From contig CALVAR010000007.1 in assembly GCA_944325575.1 (NCBI GenBank), positions 1 through 64,000 of the forward strand: a stretch of 64,000 bases of DNA, written 5' to 3'. Both the position numbers and the translations under genes were made by a program. The notes beneath the pieces are model-generated. The model did no database searches, was not told the origin of the DNA, and was given only the letters and a program-made list of their open reading frames with translations. Source of the stretch: Candidatus Gastranaerophilales bacterium. GTDB lineage: Bacteria > Cyanobacteriota > Vampirovibrionia > Gastranaerophilales > Gastranaerophilaceae. This document shows positions 56,010-64,000 of the stretch, piece after piece. The first letter of the stretch is position 1; every line of letters begins with the position of its first letter.

Positions 56010-57752
56010 TTACACGGAAGCAGATTCCGAAATATTTTGTGTATTTTGTTCAGGAGTTTTTTTCTGCGTCTGAAGCTTAGTAAAAGATTCGAATGCTGCC
56101 TTTAATTTATTTTGTTCAACCCTGTATTTTTTAACAAGTTCGTCTGTTTTTGAGCCTATGACATTAAGCACCCATCCGGTAACAAGGCCGAGAATAAGGT
56201 TTTTTGCACCGGTAAAGCCTCTTGTTGTGCCGTAATAGGTAGTTGCAACACCGCCCAGAATAGGAATACCCTGTGTAAGTGTTTTTGAAATTCGTTCATC
56301 AGTATCTTTCGAGTTTACAACAAGCGCTGTGCCCAGCACCGTAGGTCCAAGGATACCCAGTATATCAGCAGGTGCAGAACCTACACGGAGTTCTGCCAGT
56401 TTTTCATAGGCATTATTTTCATGCCTGATAGCGGTATTTAAGTCCGTGTTCATTTTTTCCAAATATTTAACGGCCTTTTTATATGCCTCGGAATTTCTGC
56501 CGCCTTCTTGTTCAAAAAGATGTTTAACTGTCGTAACAGCTTCCTGCGCATATCCTTTGCTGTAAGAATTTTCGCTCAAAGCTGCTCTTAGCCTTTCAAT
56601 TCTTTCATTGGCAAGTTTTAGGGCTTCTTTGCTTTTTATATCGCCGCCTGCAACAGTAGCAAGTTCATCAAGAAGCAGCTGTATTTTTCCGAACAAAATT
56701 TTACGTCCTTCTTTTTCGCCGGTTCCGCTTAATGCTCTGTGTGATTCTAAAATCGAGGAGATTTCTTTTACGATATTTACAGCTTTTTTATTATTGGGAT
56801 TTACGCTGATTTTCAAATCATTCAGAGCCTGTTTTATATTGGCATTTACATCTGACAGTGAATTTGAGATTTTTGCTTTTGACGCATTCACGCCGTCAAA
56901 CACAACTTTTCTGTCTTTTGCAATAAGGTCTGTCGTGACATAAGAGCGCATTTGTTTAAGGTTGCGGAAAAATCCGCCTTCTTTTTTAAATAAAGCATTA
57001 AAGACTTCATCGTGGAGCCCGCTCATCTTCTGCCATGCGTTTTCGGAACGTTTAATATGCTGTTCGGATGAAAAATGACGCATATATTCAGACATTATCT
57101 GTTTAGCTTTTTTTGCAAGCTCGGGGCTGTTTTTTTGTTTTGCTATATCTTCAAGATAATTGCAAAAATCTATTACGGAATATTCTGCCGTCTTATATGA
57201 ATTGTTTTTTGTTTTCAGGGTTATTTTTTTGAATACGTTATTTATCTTATCAATAGCAGAATCTATATGTAATTTTTTAAGCATATGAAGCATAAGACTG
57301 TCTTTTACGGCGGAGATGTTAGAGCTTGCCTGAAGTGCATCAGCACCGTGCTGTACTGTCTTATGGATTTTTAATTTCATTTTTTGTGAAGAAGTAAGTT
57401 CTTTGGATTGGGCGGTAAGTTCGTATATTTTCTTTTTTGCATCTTCTGAAATTTTTGTTAATCTTCTTGCAACATTTCCGGAAAAACCCTTTGATAATGT
57501 AAACAGCCCTATAATACCCAATAGAAGCACAGAACCTGCCGAAATACCTATTATGCCAAACAACTTGCGTCTTCCGAGATTATTGTTTTTTTCATTGTCA
57601 GAATTTATATCCCCGACTTTGACGGACGCCATTGTCTGCTGCGGAGCCGGTTTTTGTCCGGTTTTTGATTCAGCATTGTTTACGGGATTGTATACTCCCG
57701 TTTGCTGAAAAAAAACTTTATACGGATTATTTCCTGAATAATTTACGGACAT
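56010..57752 (-). CDS. Large membrane-anchored helical protein, unrecognised
   Basis: A 580-residue protein. It has a disordered polar N-terminus (~1-62), then one strong membrane helix (KLFGIIGISAGSVLLLGIIG, ~63-88). The next ~370 residues are charged and mainly helical, with coiled-coil character. A C-terminal hydrophobic part (~455-545) holds ILGPTVLGTALVV, VNSKDTDERISKTLTQGIPI and LILGLVTGWVLNVIGSKTDE. The KDTDER-x-x-K part recalls the motif of the paralogues at 38247 and 38833. Function unknown. The start has no clear ribosome site. Confidence 0.75.
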   Translation of the reverse strand: MSVNYSGNNPYKVFFQQTGVYNPVNNAESKTGQKPAPQQTMASVKVGDINSDNEKNNNLGRRKLFGIIGISAGSVLLLGIIGLFTLSKGFSGNVARRLTKISEDAKKKIYELTAQSKELTSSQKMKLKIHKTVQHGADALQASSNISAVKDSLMLHMLKKLHIDSAIDKINNVFKKITLKTKNNSYKTAEYSVIDFCNYLEDIAKQKNSPELAKKAKQIMSEYMRHFSSEQHIKRSENAWQKMSGLHDEVFNALFKKEGGFFRNLKQMRSYVTTDLIAKDRKVVFDGVNASKAKISNSLSDVNANIKQALNDLKISVNPNNKKAVNIVKEISSILESHRALSGTGEKEGRKILFGKIQLLLDELATVAGGDIKSKEALKLANERIERLRAALSENSYSKGYAQEAVTTVKHLFEQEGGRNSEAYKKAVKYLEKMNTDLNTAIRHENNAYEKLAELRVGSAPADILGILGPTVLGTALVVNSKDTDERISKTLTQGIPILGGVATTYYGTTRGFTGAKNLILGLVTGWVLNVIGSKTDELVKKYRVEQNKLKAAFESFTKLQTQKKTPEQNTQNISESASV

Positions 57753-57819
57753 AGTTATACACTTTTGCTTCTACCTGTTTATATTAAAACAAAACAATAA
57801 AAAATATTGCTTATTTTAG

Positions 57820-58668
57820 CTATCCTATTCGCTTTTTCAGCCCGTATTTTACTAAAAAATTTACAATTCTTTGCGGAAAAACAGACAACGCACGGGCAAA
57901 ATATGAATCATTTCCAATATTGTATGAAAGTTTTGGATTTTTTTCTTTTAAAATTTTTAAAATCAAGTTTGCTATATCAGAGGGTTCAAGACCTTTATCA
58001 TTGTTTTTTCCGGCATTTGCCATTAGAAAATCTATTTCTCTTTCGTATTTCTTTTTGCCTTCTTCACATAGGTGTTCTAGATTTTTTTCGCATTCGGCAA
58101 GAGATTTGTTCCATATCGGGGTTTTAACAACACCCGGTTTTATAGATATAATTTTAAGATTCGGCATTTTACATTCAATATAAAGCGAGTTAAAAAACAT
58201 ATCCAATGCGCGTTTAGACACGCAATACGGAGATATAAAAGGGAAAATACCGTAACTCGACATGGAACTTATATTTATTATTCTTGAATCATCAGAATCT
58301 TTCATAAAGGGCAATGCTTTTTGTGCAACCCTTATTGCACCGAAAACATTTATATCAAACTGCTTTTTTAAAATGTCAATTGTAATATACTCTACCGGTC
58401 CGGCAAGGGCTACGCCCGCATTGTTAACAAGGGCAAAAAGAGAGTTTGTTTTTTGTGATATTTGTTCAAAAGCGGAATTTATACTTTCTTCGCATGTAAC
58501 ATCAAGAAAAACCGCTGTAATATTATGGCTTATTGCCTCAAGAGCTTCTTTATCCTCTGCCTTTCTGACTCCGGCAAAAACCTTATATCCGTCTTGCGCA
58601 AGTTTTACTGCCGTCTCTTTTCCCAGACCGGATGAGGCACCCGTTATTAATACATATTTTTCCATCAA
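57820..58668 (-). CDS. Short-chain dehydrogenase/reductase
   Basis: A 282-residue Rossmann-fold NAD(P) oxidoreductase. It has VLITGASSGLGKETAVKLAQ (TGxxxGxG at ~8-14), VNNAGVALAGP, INISSMSSYG and the catalytic SPYCVSKRALDMF (Tyr-x-x-x-Lys). It closely resembles classical SDRs of the retinol-dehydrogenase/ketoreductase group. The substrate cannot be read. The C-terminal ~70 residues are longer than the minimal fold and basic. TTGGAG precedes the ATG. It lies 38 bases downstream of the sigma factor gene on the same strand. Confidence 0.9.
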   Translation of the reverse strand: MMEKYVLITGASSGLGKETAVKLAQDGYKVFAGVRKAEDKEALEAISHNITAVFLDVTCEESINSAFEQISQKTNSLFALVNNAGVALAGPVEYITIDILKKQFDINVFGAIRVAQKALPFMKDSDDSRIINISSMSSYGIFPFISPYCVSKRALDMFFNSLYIECKMPNLKIISIKPGVVKTPIWNKSLAECEKNLEHLCEEGKKKYEREIDFLMANAGKNNDKGLEPSDIANLILKILKEKNPKLSYNIGNDSYFARALSVFPQRIVNFLVKYGLKKRIG

Positions 58669-58706
58669 ACTCCAATCAAAATTTTCATATTGCCAACAGG
58701 CCTAAA

Positions 58707-59711
58707 TTAATTAAAATAATTTTTTAAACTCTTGCTAAGATTATTATTTTTACACAGCTTTTTCAGTTTGCTGATTGCGCGGTTTTCTATTTGTCTTATT
58801 CTTTCTCTTGAGACTCCGTATCTGGAACCTATTTCTTCCAGAGTTTTTCTGTTGCCGTCATCATTGAGTCCGTATCGCATAATCAATACGTCTCGCTCTT
58901 TCGGGCTCAATTGATTGAGCATTTTTTGAATATCTTCAAAAAGATTTTCCTGTGACACTCTTGTATCCGGTGAAATTGTTGATTCATCCACAATAAAATC
59001 ACCGAGTTTAGAAGATTCGTCCTTTGCCGTTGCCGGAGTTTCAATACTAATTGTAGATTGTGCGGCTTTTATCAGGCTTGTAAGTTTGTTTACAGGGATA
59101 CCGACACGATAAGCAATTTCTTCTTTGGAGGGAACTTTGCCTGATTCCGTGGTCAAATCCATGGTAACTTTTTTTATTTTGCCGAGAGTTTCTATCATAT
59201 GTACAGGAAGTCTGATAATCCTTGATTTATCTGCAATAGCACGTGTAATAGACTGCTGAATCCACCATGTGGCATAAGTTGAGAACTTATAGCCTTTTGC
59301 ATAGTCAAATTTCTCAGCAGCTTTCATTAGCCCCATATTGCCTTCCTGTATCAAATCAAGAAAAGAAAGTCCTCTGCCTATATATTTTTTTGCAATGCTG
59401 ACAACAAGACGCAGATTGGCATTTACAAGAGCCTCTTTTGCCTGTTCATCATTTGATTCTTTAATTTTTTTAGCAACCTCAAGCTCCTGCTCGGCAGTTA
59501 AAAGCGGTATTTTACCTATCTGCTGCAGGTAAATTTTTACGGAATCATCAGCATTTATACTTGAAACATTTTCGGCAGTTTTTGGTTCTTCCACCGACAT
59601 AATCAAGTCTTCGTCTTCCGGTTCTTCAGTTATTTTATCCAATGAGATTTCTTCATCCAATTCCGGAGTTTCAGTTTCTTCAGAAGAAAATTTTCTTGTT
59701 TTATTTGCCAT
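58707..59711 (-). CDS. RNA polymerase sigma factor, RpoD/SigA type
   Basis: A 334-residue group 1/2 sigma-70 factor from the ATG at 59711, behind TAGGAGAT. An upstream in-frame start at 59750 lacks a site. Region 1.2 begins at [20 protein letters not shown], and region 2 is [40 protein letters not shown] and [20 protein letters not shown]. Region 3 follows, then region 4 ends in [20 protein letters not shown] and [13 protein letters not shown] short acidic N-terminus replaces region 1.1. It is either the principal sigma factor or a close group 2 copy, as in Cyanobacteria. Confidence 0.93.
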   Translation of the reverse strand: MANKTRKFSSEETETPELDEEISLDKITEEPEDEDLIMSVEEPKTAENVSSINADDSVKIYLQQIGKIPLLTAEQELEVAKKIKESNDEQAKEALVNANLRLVVSIAKKYIGRGLSFLDLIQEGNMGLMKAAEKFDYAKGYKFSTYATWWIQQSITRAIADKSRIIRLPVHMIETLGKIKKVTMDLTTESGKVPSKEEIAYRVGIPVNKLTSLIKAAQSTISIETPATAKDESSKLGDFIVDESTISPDTRVSQENLFEDIQKMLNQLSPKERDVLIMRYGLNDDGNRKTLEEIGSRYGVSRERIRQIENRAISKLKKLCKNNNLSKSLKNYFN

Positions 59712-59847
59712 TTGATCTCCTATAGAGTTCAGATTAAAAATATTATACACTGTACGAAAAATTTTTGCGATAAGTTAATATGTGCAAAGTTTTCGGTGAT
59801 GTCAAAGAGGATATAATAAGCTGCTCAGCCCATTGTGGCAGAATGCA

Positions 59848-60612
59848 CTAATTTAATTTTTTTAAATCCTGTCTTACTGATTCATATATGATTGCGCATG
59901 CTGCGTTAGAAACATTAAGTGAATTAAACTTTCTTAACATTGGGATTTTGACAACAAAATCTGATTTTTTTAAGTTATTTCTGGAAACACCCGTTTCTTC
60001 TCCTCCCATTATTAGTGCAAAATTCATGCCGGTATAATCAACATCAAAATAATTATCTTTCCCGTGTGCGTCAGCTGCAATTATCCAATAGTCGTTATCT
60101 TTCAGTTTATCTATTGTGCTTGAGAGACTATTAACCTGAATCACCGGTATGTGGTTAATTGCACCGGCAGATGTCTTTTCTACCGTAGCATTTACCTGAG
60201 CACAACGTCTTGACGGAATAATTACGGCATCAAATCCTGCACATGCTGCGGTTCTTATTATAGCACCCAGATTGTGAGGATCCTCCACTCCATCAAGTAT
60301 TATTACTTTCGAATATCCTTCTTTTGGATTATTTAAAAAATCATAAAATTCCGTATACTCCACTGGAGCGACAAATGCAGCAATGCCTTGATGATTCACA
60401 GAAGAAAATGAAGAAAATCTTTCTTTAGGTACTATTTGAAAAACTATATTACGACTTTTTGCCATGTCAATAATTTCATTAATTTTAGAATCATTTATTG
60501 AACTTTTTGATATCAAAATCTTATTGATATTGCGAAGATTCTTTTCTATAAGCTCAAAAACAGCATTACGTCCGTATACATAGTCATATTTTTCTATATT
60601 CTTTTTTTCCAT
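59848..60612 (-). CDS. rlmB: 23S rRNA (guanosine-2'-O)-methyltransferase, RlmB type
   Basis: A 254-residue SPOUT methyltransferase. It has an N-terminal substrate-binding domain with YVYGRNAVFELIEKN and NHQGIAAFVAPVEY, then the knot: ILDGVEDPHNLGAIIRTAAC, GFDAVIIPSRRCAQVNATVE, ALIMGGEETGVSRNN and IPMLRKFNSLNVSNAACAII. The sequence fits RlmB (Gm2251) or a near TrmH-type 2'-O-methyltransferase. It is divergent from the pilus genes and shares a palindromic promoter gap with them. Confidence 0.9.
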   Translation of the reverse strand: MEKKNIEKYDYVYGRNAVFELIEKNLRNINKILISKSSINDSKINEIIDMAKSRNIVFQIVPKERFSSFSSVNHQGIAAFVAPVEYTEFYDFLNNPKEGYSKVIILDGVEDPHNLGAIIRTAACAGFDAVIIPSRRCAQVNATVEKTSAGAINHIPVIQVNSLSSTIDKLKDNDYWIIAADAHGKDNYFDVDYTGMNFALIMGGEETGVSRNNLKKSDFVVKIPMLRKFNSLNVSNAACAIIYESVRQDLKKLN

Positions 60613-60644
60613 AATTTAGATGATTTATTCGTTCTTTTAACTTC

Positions 60645-60673
60645 TTGCCATAATAATTATACTATAATATAAT
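60645..60673 (+). promoter_or_regulatory. Candidate strong promoter of the PilM/N-PilO genes
   Basis: TTGCCA (60645-60650) and TATAAT (60668-60673) are separated by exactly 17 bases. Transcription would begin near 60680. A perfect 9-base inverted pair, ATAATTATA (60653-60661) and TATAATTAT (60668-60676), overlaps the -10 box. It could be a regulator site or an AT-rich accident. Confidence 0.6.
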
Positions 60674-60725
60674 TATAGAAGTTTAAATTGCAGTGTTATT
60701 AATTTGGAATTATTGGAATTAGTTA

Positions 60726-62393
60726 ATGGAGAATTTTTTAGCAAAGTTAAAACCTGATACAAAGGTAAATATAGGGATTTCGGTTTCACCTAACGTAGGC
60801 GTTGAAATGATGCAGATTGATGCAGCACAGCATAAAATAATGAAATATGCTCACAGGCCGCTTGCATATAATTCTTCCGCAAGAGAAATTGAAGATTATA
60901 ACGAATTTAAAATTGCCATCAGAGATTTGTTTAATGAACTTAAAATTTCGCCTCAAAATGCAAATGTGGTGTTAAACATGCCAAATGTTACATTCGGGCA
61001 TACATTTTTACCTACGGTTCTTGATGATGAAGGCGTTAACGGTGCCTTGACATCAAAGGTGGAAGAAAGTTATTTATTCAAAAAAAATACACCGGTTGTC
61101 AGCTGGGTGGAAGTTAAAGAAAATAATTCAGCTGAAAAACGCTATATTTTGTATTCCGCAATACAAGAGGGTGTCGTTGATGCGATTAAATCAATTTTTA
61201 ACGAGCTTGGCGCTACTCTTATTGCAATTGAAAATACATACTCTTCTTTAATGAAAACACTTGAATATACAGAATTGACAAAAGATTTTGCTCTTTCGTC
61301 AGGTTCCTGGAATATTCTTCTTGTGTCTCAAAACAGCTATGTAGTATTCTCAATGCTCGGATATAGTATTATTGAATACTTTGAAGAACCGCTTGCAATC
61401 AAATCTTTTAATAATGACGAAGTTTATGTTGCTATTTCTCAGGCAGCTTCCGGTGTTTTGGAAAAATATCCGACAGACAAGCTGCTTATTGTAAGCGAAT
61501 CAAATGATGTAAGTGCGGAAATACTTGCTATTCAGCTGAAGCAGCCGGGAGATGTAATCTTTTTGGAATGCAACCAGTATGCAAAACAGCCGATAATGGA
61601 TGTGGATTTAAATGTTCTTCCTCATTACATAAAAGCAATTACACCGGAAGCTATCGGTGCTGCAATATACAGAAACAGAGAATTTGCAATAAAGCTGAAT
61701 TTCCTTGCAAAAACGGATTATCATGCACCTGATACAATTAATGTAATGGGCTTTGACCTTACAAAAGAACAGTTAATGATATACACCGCTATAATAGGTG
61801 CTGCAATTATAGGTATTTGTTTCTTGTGCTCTATGGCAATAGGTTCTTATGTATCCAGTCTGGAATCAAAAAGAACAGCGCTCGAACAGGAAGTAGCAGC
61901 ACAGGAGACAGAGCTGGCACAATTAAAACAAGGCAGCAACAAAATTGATATTTATTCTGCAGCAAAGACAATTGACAAAAGTATGGTAAACAAAATTACA
62001 TACTATGATTCAATTGGTGCGGACATACCTGCTAAAGTGTGGCTGACTTTATTTTATGCTGATACAAACGGTGCATACGGTATAAAGGGACAAACAACAT
62101 CAGTAGACGAAGTTTATTTGTTCTTTAGAAGTATTAAAAGCAGGGTGCCTGATTCCGATTTAATCTTGTCAAAACTTAGTGTTGATGACAACGAAGGTAT
62201 GATAGATATAGAAAAAACAGAAAATGCTATGTATACATTTGAGCTGACAAATAACAAATTTGGCTCGGTTAAGGTTAATAATCCAAATGTACAAGCACCG
62301 TCAGATTCTAAAAATCCGAATGCGCAACCTGTAGCCTCCGGAGAAGGCGGAAGTAGTGTAAGCGTTCCAAACTTGCCGGATCTGCCTCAATAA
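60726..62393 (+). CDS. PilM-PilN fusion protein of type IV pilus assembly
   Basis: A 555-residue protein that joins two assembly parts. The first ~350 residues are an actin-like PilM domain (NIGISVSPNVGVEMMQIDAA, NVVLNMPNVTFGHTFLPT, NEVYVAISQAAS, GAAIYRNREFAIKLNFLAK). Next come a membrane helix (~365-390, AIIGAAIIGICFLCSMAIGS), a coiled coil (SLESKRTALEQEVAAQETEL) and a ferredoxin-like domain (LTLFYADTNGAYGIKGQTTS), as in PilN. In many bacteria these are separate proteins that join PilO and the secretin to the ATPase. The Pro/Gly/Ser-rich tail is disordered. TTGGAATTAG precedes the ATG. Confidence 0.82.
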   Translation: MENFLAKLKPDTKVNIGISVSPNVGVEMMQIDAAQHKIMKYAHRPLAYNSSAREIEDYNEFKIAIRDLFNELKISPQNANVVLNMPNVTFGHTFLPTVLDDEGVNGALTSKVEESYLFKKNTPVVSWVEVKENNSAEKRYILYSAIQEGVVDAIKSIFNELGATLIAIENTYSSLMKTLEYTELTKDFALSSGSWNILLVSQNSYVVFSMLGYSIIEYFEEPLAIKSFNNDEVYVAISQAASGVLEKYPTDKLLIVSESNDVSAEILAIQLKQPGDVIFLECNQYAKQPIMDVDLNVLPHYIKAITPEAIGAAIYRNREFAIKLNFLAKTDYHAPDTINVMGFDLTKEQLMIYTAIIGAAIIGICFLCSMAIGSYVSSLESKRTALEQEVAAQETELAQLKQGSNKIDIYSAAKTIDKSMVNKITYYDSIGADIPAKVWLTLFYADTNGAYGIKGQTTSVDEVYLFFRSIKSRVPDSDLILSKLSVDDNEGMIDIEKTENAMYTFELTNNKFGSVKVNNPNVQAPSDSKNPNAQPVASGEGGSSVSVPNLPDLPQ

Positions 62394-62423
62394 GTAAAAC
62401 CTAGATGAAAGGGTAAAACTAAA

Positions 62424-63077
62424 GTGAATAATCAACAAAATATTTATATAGCAGCCTTAGTAATATGTTTAATTATAGGATTATACTTAATTTTTCAAAA
62501 AGCACAGCCTGCTTACAATATATATCAGGATGTCAAAACAAAAACCGCGACTGTTGAAGATACACGCAAACAAATTGAAGAATTAAAAGCTAAAAAAGAA
62601 GCTTACGAACGCGAAGAAAAGGTTTCTACAAAACCTGTTTATAAAAGTGATATAGAATCCACCGATCAGATGTCATCTTTTGGTGTTATGTTTGAAGATG
62701 TAATACAATCTGCTAAATATAACGGATTAAAACTTCGTTCTATTTCTTACAACCTTTCCCCCGGTGATGATATAATTGTAAAGAATATTGCATCTGAATA
62801 TAATGTTTGTGCAATAAACATGCAGCTTATCGGTTCTTATATGCAGCTGCGTTCATATTTTCAGGATATATACAATTATCCTTATCTGATTAATTTGGAT
62901 AAAATCAGCATAAATCCGTATGAAGGGAATAAAAGAATTCTTATAGCGGACGTAACTGTTACATTGTATTCTGCTAAAAATGAAGCACAAAAAGCTGCAA
63001 TACAAGCTGCACAGGATCTCGGTGCAGGAGATGAAAAAGTTGATGCAACCGCTGCAGGTGAAGCTGTAGGGCAGTAA
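62424..63077 (+). CDS. PilO-like type IV pilus assembly protein
   Basis: A 217-residue protein with one N-terminal membrane helix (IYIAALVICLIIGLYLIF), a coiled-coil segment (TATVEDTRKQIEELKAKKEA) and a ferredoxin-like domain. The latter reads MQLIGSYMQLRSYFQDIYNY, then PYLINLDKISINPYEGNKRI and LIADVTVTLYS. This is the PilO layout. Start is GTG at 62424 with AAGGG upstream. The Ala/Gly-rich tail is short. It follows the PilM-PilN fusion by 30 bases and fits as its partner in the periplasmic alignment complex. Confidence 0.85.
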   Translation: MNNQQNIYIAALVICLIIGLYLIFQKAQPAYNIYQDVKTKTATVEDTRKQIEELKAKKEAYEREEKVSTKPVYKSDIESTDQMSSFGVMFEDVIQSAKYNGLKLRSISYNLSPGDDIIVKNIASEYNVCAINMQLIGSYMQLRSYFQDIYNYPYLINLDKISINPYEGNKRILIADVTVTLYSAKNEAQKAAIQAAQDLGAGDEKVDATAAGEAVGQ

Positions 63078-63079
63078 TC

Positions 63080-63931
63080 ATGACAACAGATGGCAGCTTA
63101 CTTGGACCGTTCTTAAGCAAAAACTGGATTGGCTCTGTTGACAGTTATGATGACGCAAAAATTGTAATGCTTGGTCTGCCTTTTGACGGAACATGCTCAT
63201 ACCGTCCCGGCAGCAGATTTGCTCCCGAAAGATTGCGCATTGCAAGCTGGGGTTTAGAAGACTATTCTCCCGTATATGACAAGCATCTGGATGATGTCAA
63301 ATTTTATGATGCGGGAGAGCTTGAATTTCCGCTTGGCAATACAAAAAAATCCATGGATTTGATAGAAAAAAATGCCCGTATTATTTTTGAAACCGGTAAG
63401 AAATATCTTGGAATAGGCGGAGAACATCTGGTTACCTATCCTGCTGTAAAAGCATGCAAAGAAATATACGGAGATATTGCAATCATCCATTTTGATGCGC
63501 ATACGGATTTAAGAGAAGATTATCTTGGTGAAAAATTATCGCATGCTTCCGTTATGAGAAGGATAGGCGAAGTTGTAGGTTTTGAGAATATTAAACAAAT
63601 CGGTATACGTTCAGGTCTGAAAGAAGAATTTGAACTTATGAAAAAATACAATACACTTGTCAAAAGTTCAAATGATTTGAAACAAATTAAAAATAAAAAA
63701 ATATTTTTGACAATAGATGTCGATGTACTGGATCCTGCGTATATGCCGGGCACAGGAACCCCCGAACCTGACGGGCTCACATATCGTGAATTTGCGGAGT
63801 GGATACAGTTTTTACGGGATTTTGATATAGTTGGAGCAGATATAGTAGAGCTCGCTCCCGATTATGACAAGAGCGAGGTTTCTACTGCCGTTGTTACAAA
63901 AATAATACGTGATGTGTTAATGATAATGTAA
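63080..63931 (+). CDS. speB: Agmatinase (ureohydrolase family)
   Basis: Agmatinase makes putrescine and urea from agmatine in polyamine synthesis. The 283-residue protein has the manganese motifs GGEHLVTYPAVKA, IIHFDAHTDLREDYLGEKLS and TIDVDVLDPAYMPGTGTPEP. Its N-terminal GLPFDGTCSYRPGSRFAPER fits agmatinase rather than arginase. It starts two bases after the PilO stop, so the pilus operon reads into it. It could feed the membrane-bound spermidine synthase of the PspA operon (inference). Confidence 0.92.
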   Translation: MTTDGSLLGPFLSKNWIGSVDSYDDAKIVMLGLPFDGTCSYRPGSRFAPERLRIASWGLEDYSPVYDKHLDDVKFYDAGELEFPLGNTKKSMDLIEKNARIIFETGKKYLGIGGEHLVTYPAVKACKEIYGDIAIIHFDAHTDLREDYLGEKLSHASVMRRIGEVVGFENIKQIGIRSGLKEEFELMKKYNTLVKSSNDLKQIKNKKIFLTIDVDVLDPAYMPGTGTPEPDGLTYREFAEWIQFLRDFDIVGADIVELAPDYDKSEVSTAVVTKIIRDVLMIM

Positions 63932-63959
63932 CTTGCCCGGTATTGTTTTGCTACTTTTA

Positions 63960-64000
63960 TCAAAACATTTCGAGGCCTGCATATCTTGTTCTTGCAATAT
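63960..64000 (-). CDS. Possible 3' end of a gene cut by the window edge
   Basis: On the minus strand, the last 41 bases can be read as IARTRYAGLEMF followed by TGA at 63962-63960. The sequence looks like a genuine protein C-terminus and the stop lies 28 bases from the convergent agmatinase stop. Too short to name. Confidence 0.25.
   Translation of the reverse strand, partial: IARTRYAGLEMF

Overview
The window is AT-rich, gene-dense bacterial chromosome. The gene mix suggests a flagellated, diderm relative of the Cyanobacteria from the non-photosynthetic Gastranaerophilales/Melainabacteria (Vampirovibrionia) type. This is an inference from content, not from a marker-gene search. Supporting signs are flagellar genes (start of flagellin, FliJ, a FliK-like protein, a hook/rod protein), LPS transport (LptB, LptF/G), a PspA/Vipp1-type protein, a PilM-N-O assembly module, ClpC-type N-domains, RNase Y with YmdB, and many proteins that fit no well-known family. 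No rRNA, tRNA, CRISPR array, transposase or phage structural gene was found.

Layout. 1-5.7 kb: a flagellin 5' end cut by the window edge, then a minus-strand operon (PHP phosphoesterase, phosphodiester glycosidase, HD protein, recF), then a plus-strand membrane protein with a coupled zinc-ribbon protein, and cytidine deaminase. 5.8-11.8 kb: a secreted protein, murA with an overlapping repeat protein, glmS, and two small genes. 11.9-14.1 kb: a minus-strand flagellar operon. 14.3-20.7 kb: a three-gene TAATG-coupled operon of two unrecognised membrane proteins and an unusual cytoplasmic GH13 enzyme. 20.7-23.1 kb: small genes, a FliK-like protein, and a ~0.54 kb compositionally foreign island with a 12-bp-arm palindrome and direct repeats. 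23.1-31.0 kb: DAHP synthase with a coupled micro-ORF, a sugar-nucleotide transferase, a protein made only of Clp N-domains, a prepilin, a second PHP protein, ymdB and rny. 31.2-36.5 kb: a DnaJ/PspA/DUF4178/DUF350/polyamine-synthase membrane-stress operon. 36.5-44.4 kb: tgt, ndk, a tandem pair of paralogous membrane proteins, an ArnT-like protein lacking its catalytic loop, miaA, a membrane protein and ilvD. 44.4-46.7 kb: yebC, whose 3' end is duplicated around a small inserted membrane gene, then an XRE regulator with a 12-bp inverted operator-like repeat, and a repeat-rich gap. 46.7-54.3 kb: lptB-lptF/G, a GH57/DUF3536 protein, secreted and membrane proteins, and coaE. 54.3-64 kb: cysS, a large membrane protein, an SDR enzyme, a principal-type sigma factor, rlmB, a PilM-PilN fusion with PilO, and agmatinase.

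Themes. Cell envelope supply (glmS, murA, lptB, lptF/G, sugar transferases), glucan metabolism (GH13, GH57), translation and RNA maintenance (tgt, miaA, rlmB, cysS, rny), motility and type IV pili, and membrane stress tied to polyamines (PspA operon, agmatinase). The most promising undescribed material is: the GH13 operon; a membrane protein family sharing a KD-T/S-D-x-E type motif at two loci; the yebC 3'-end insertion with the adjacent XRE pair; the 22.4-23.0 kb island; and the Clp-N-only protein. The dispersed ~112-bp GTCATTCTGAA-ended intergenic elements look like MITE/REP-type repeats.
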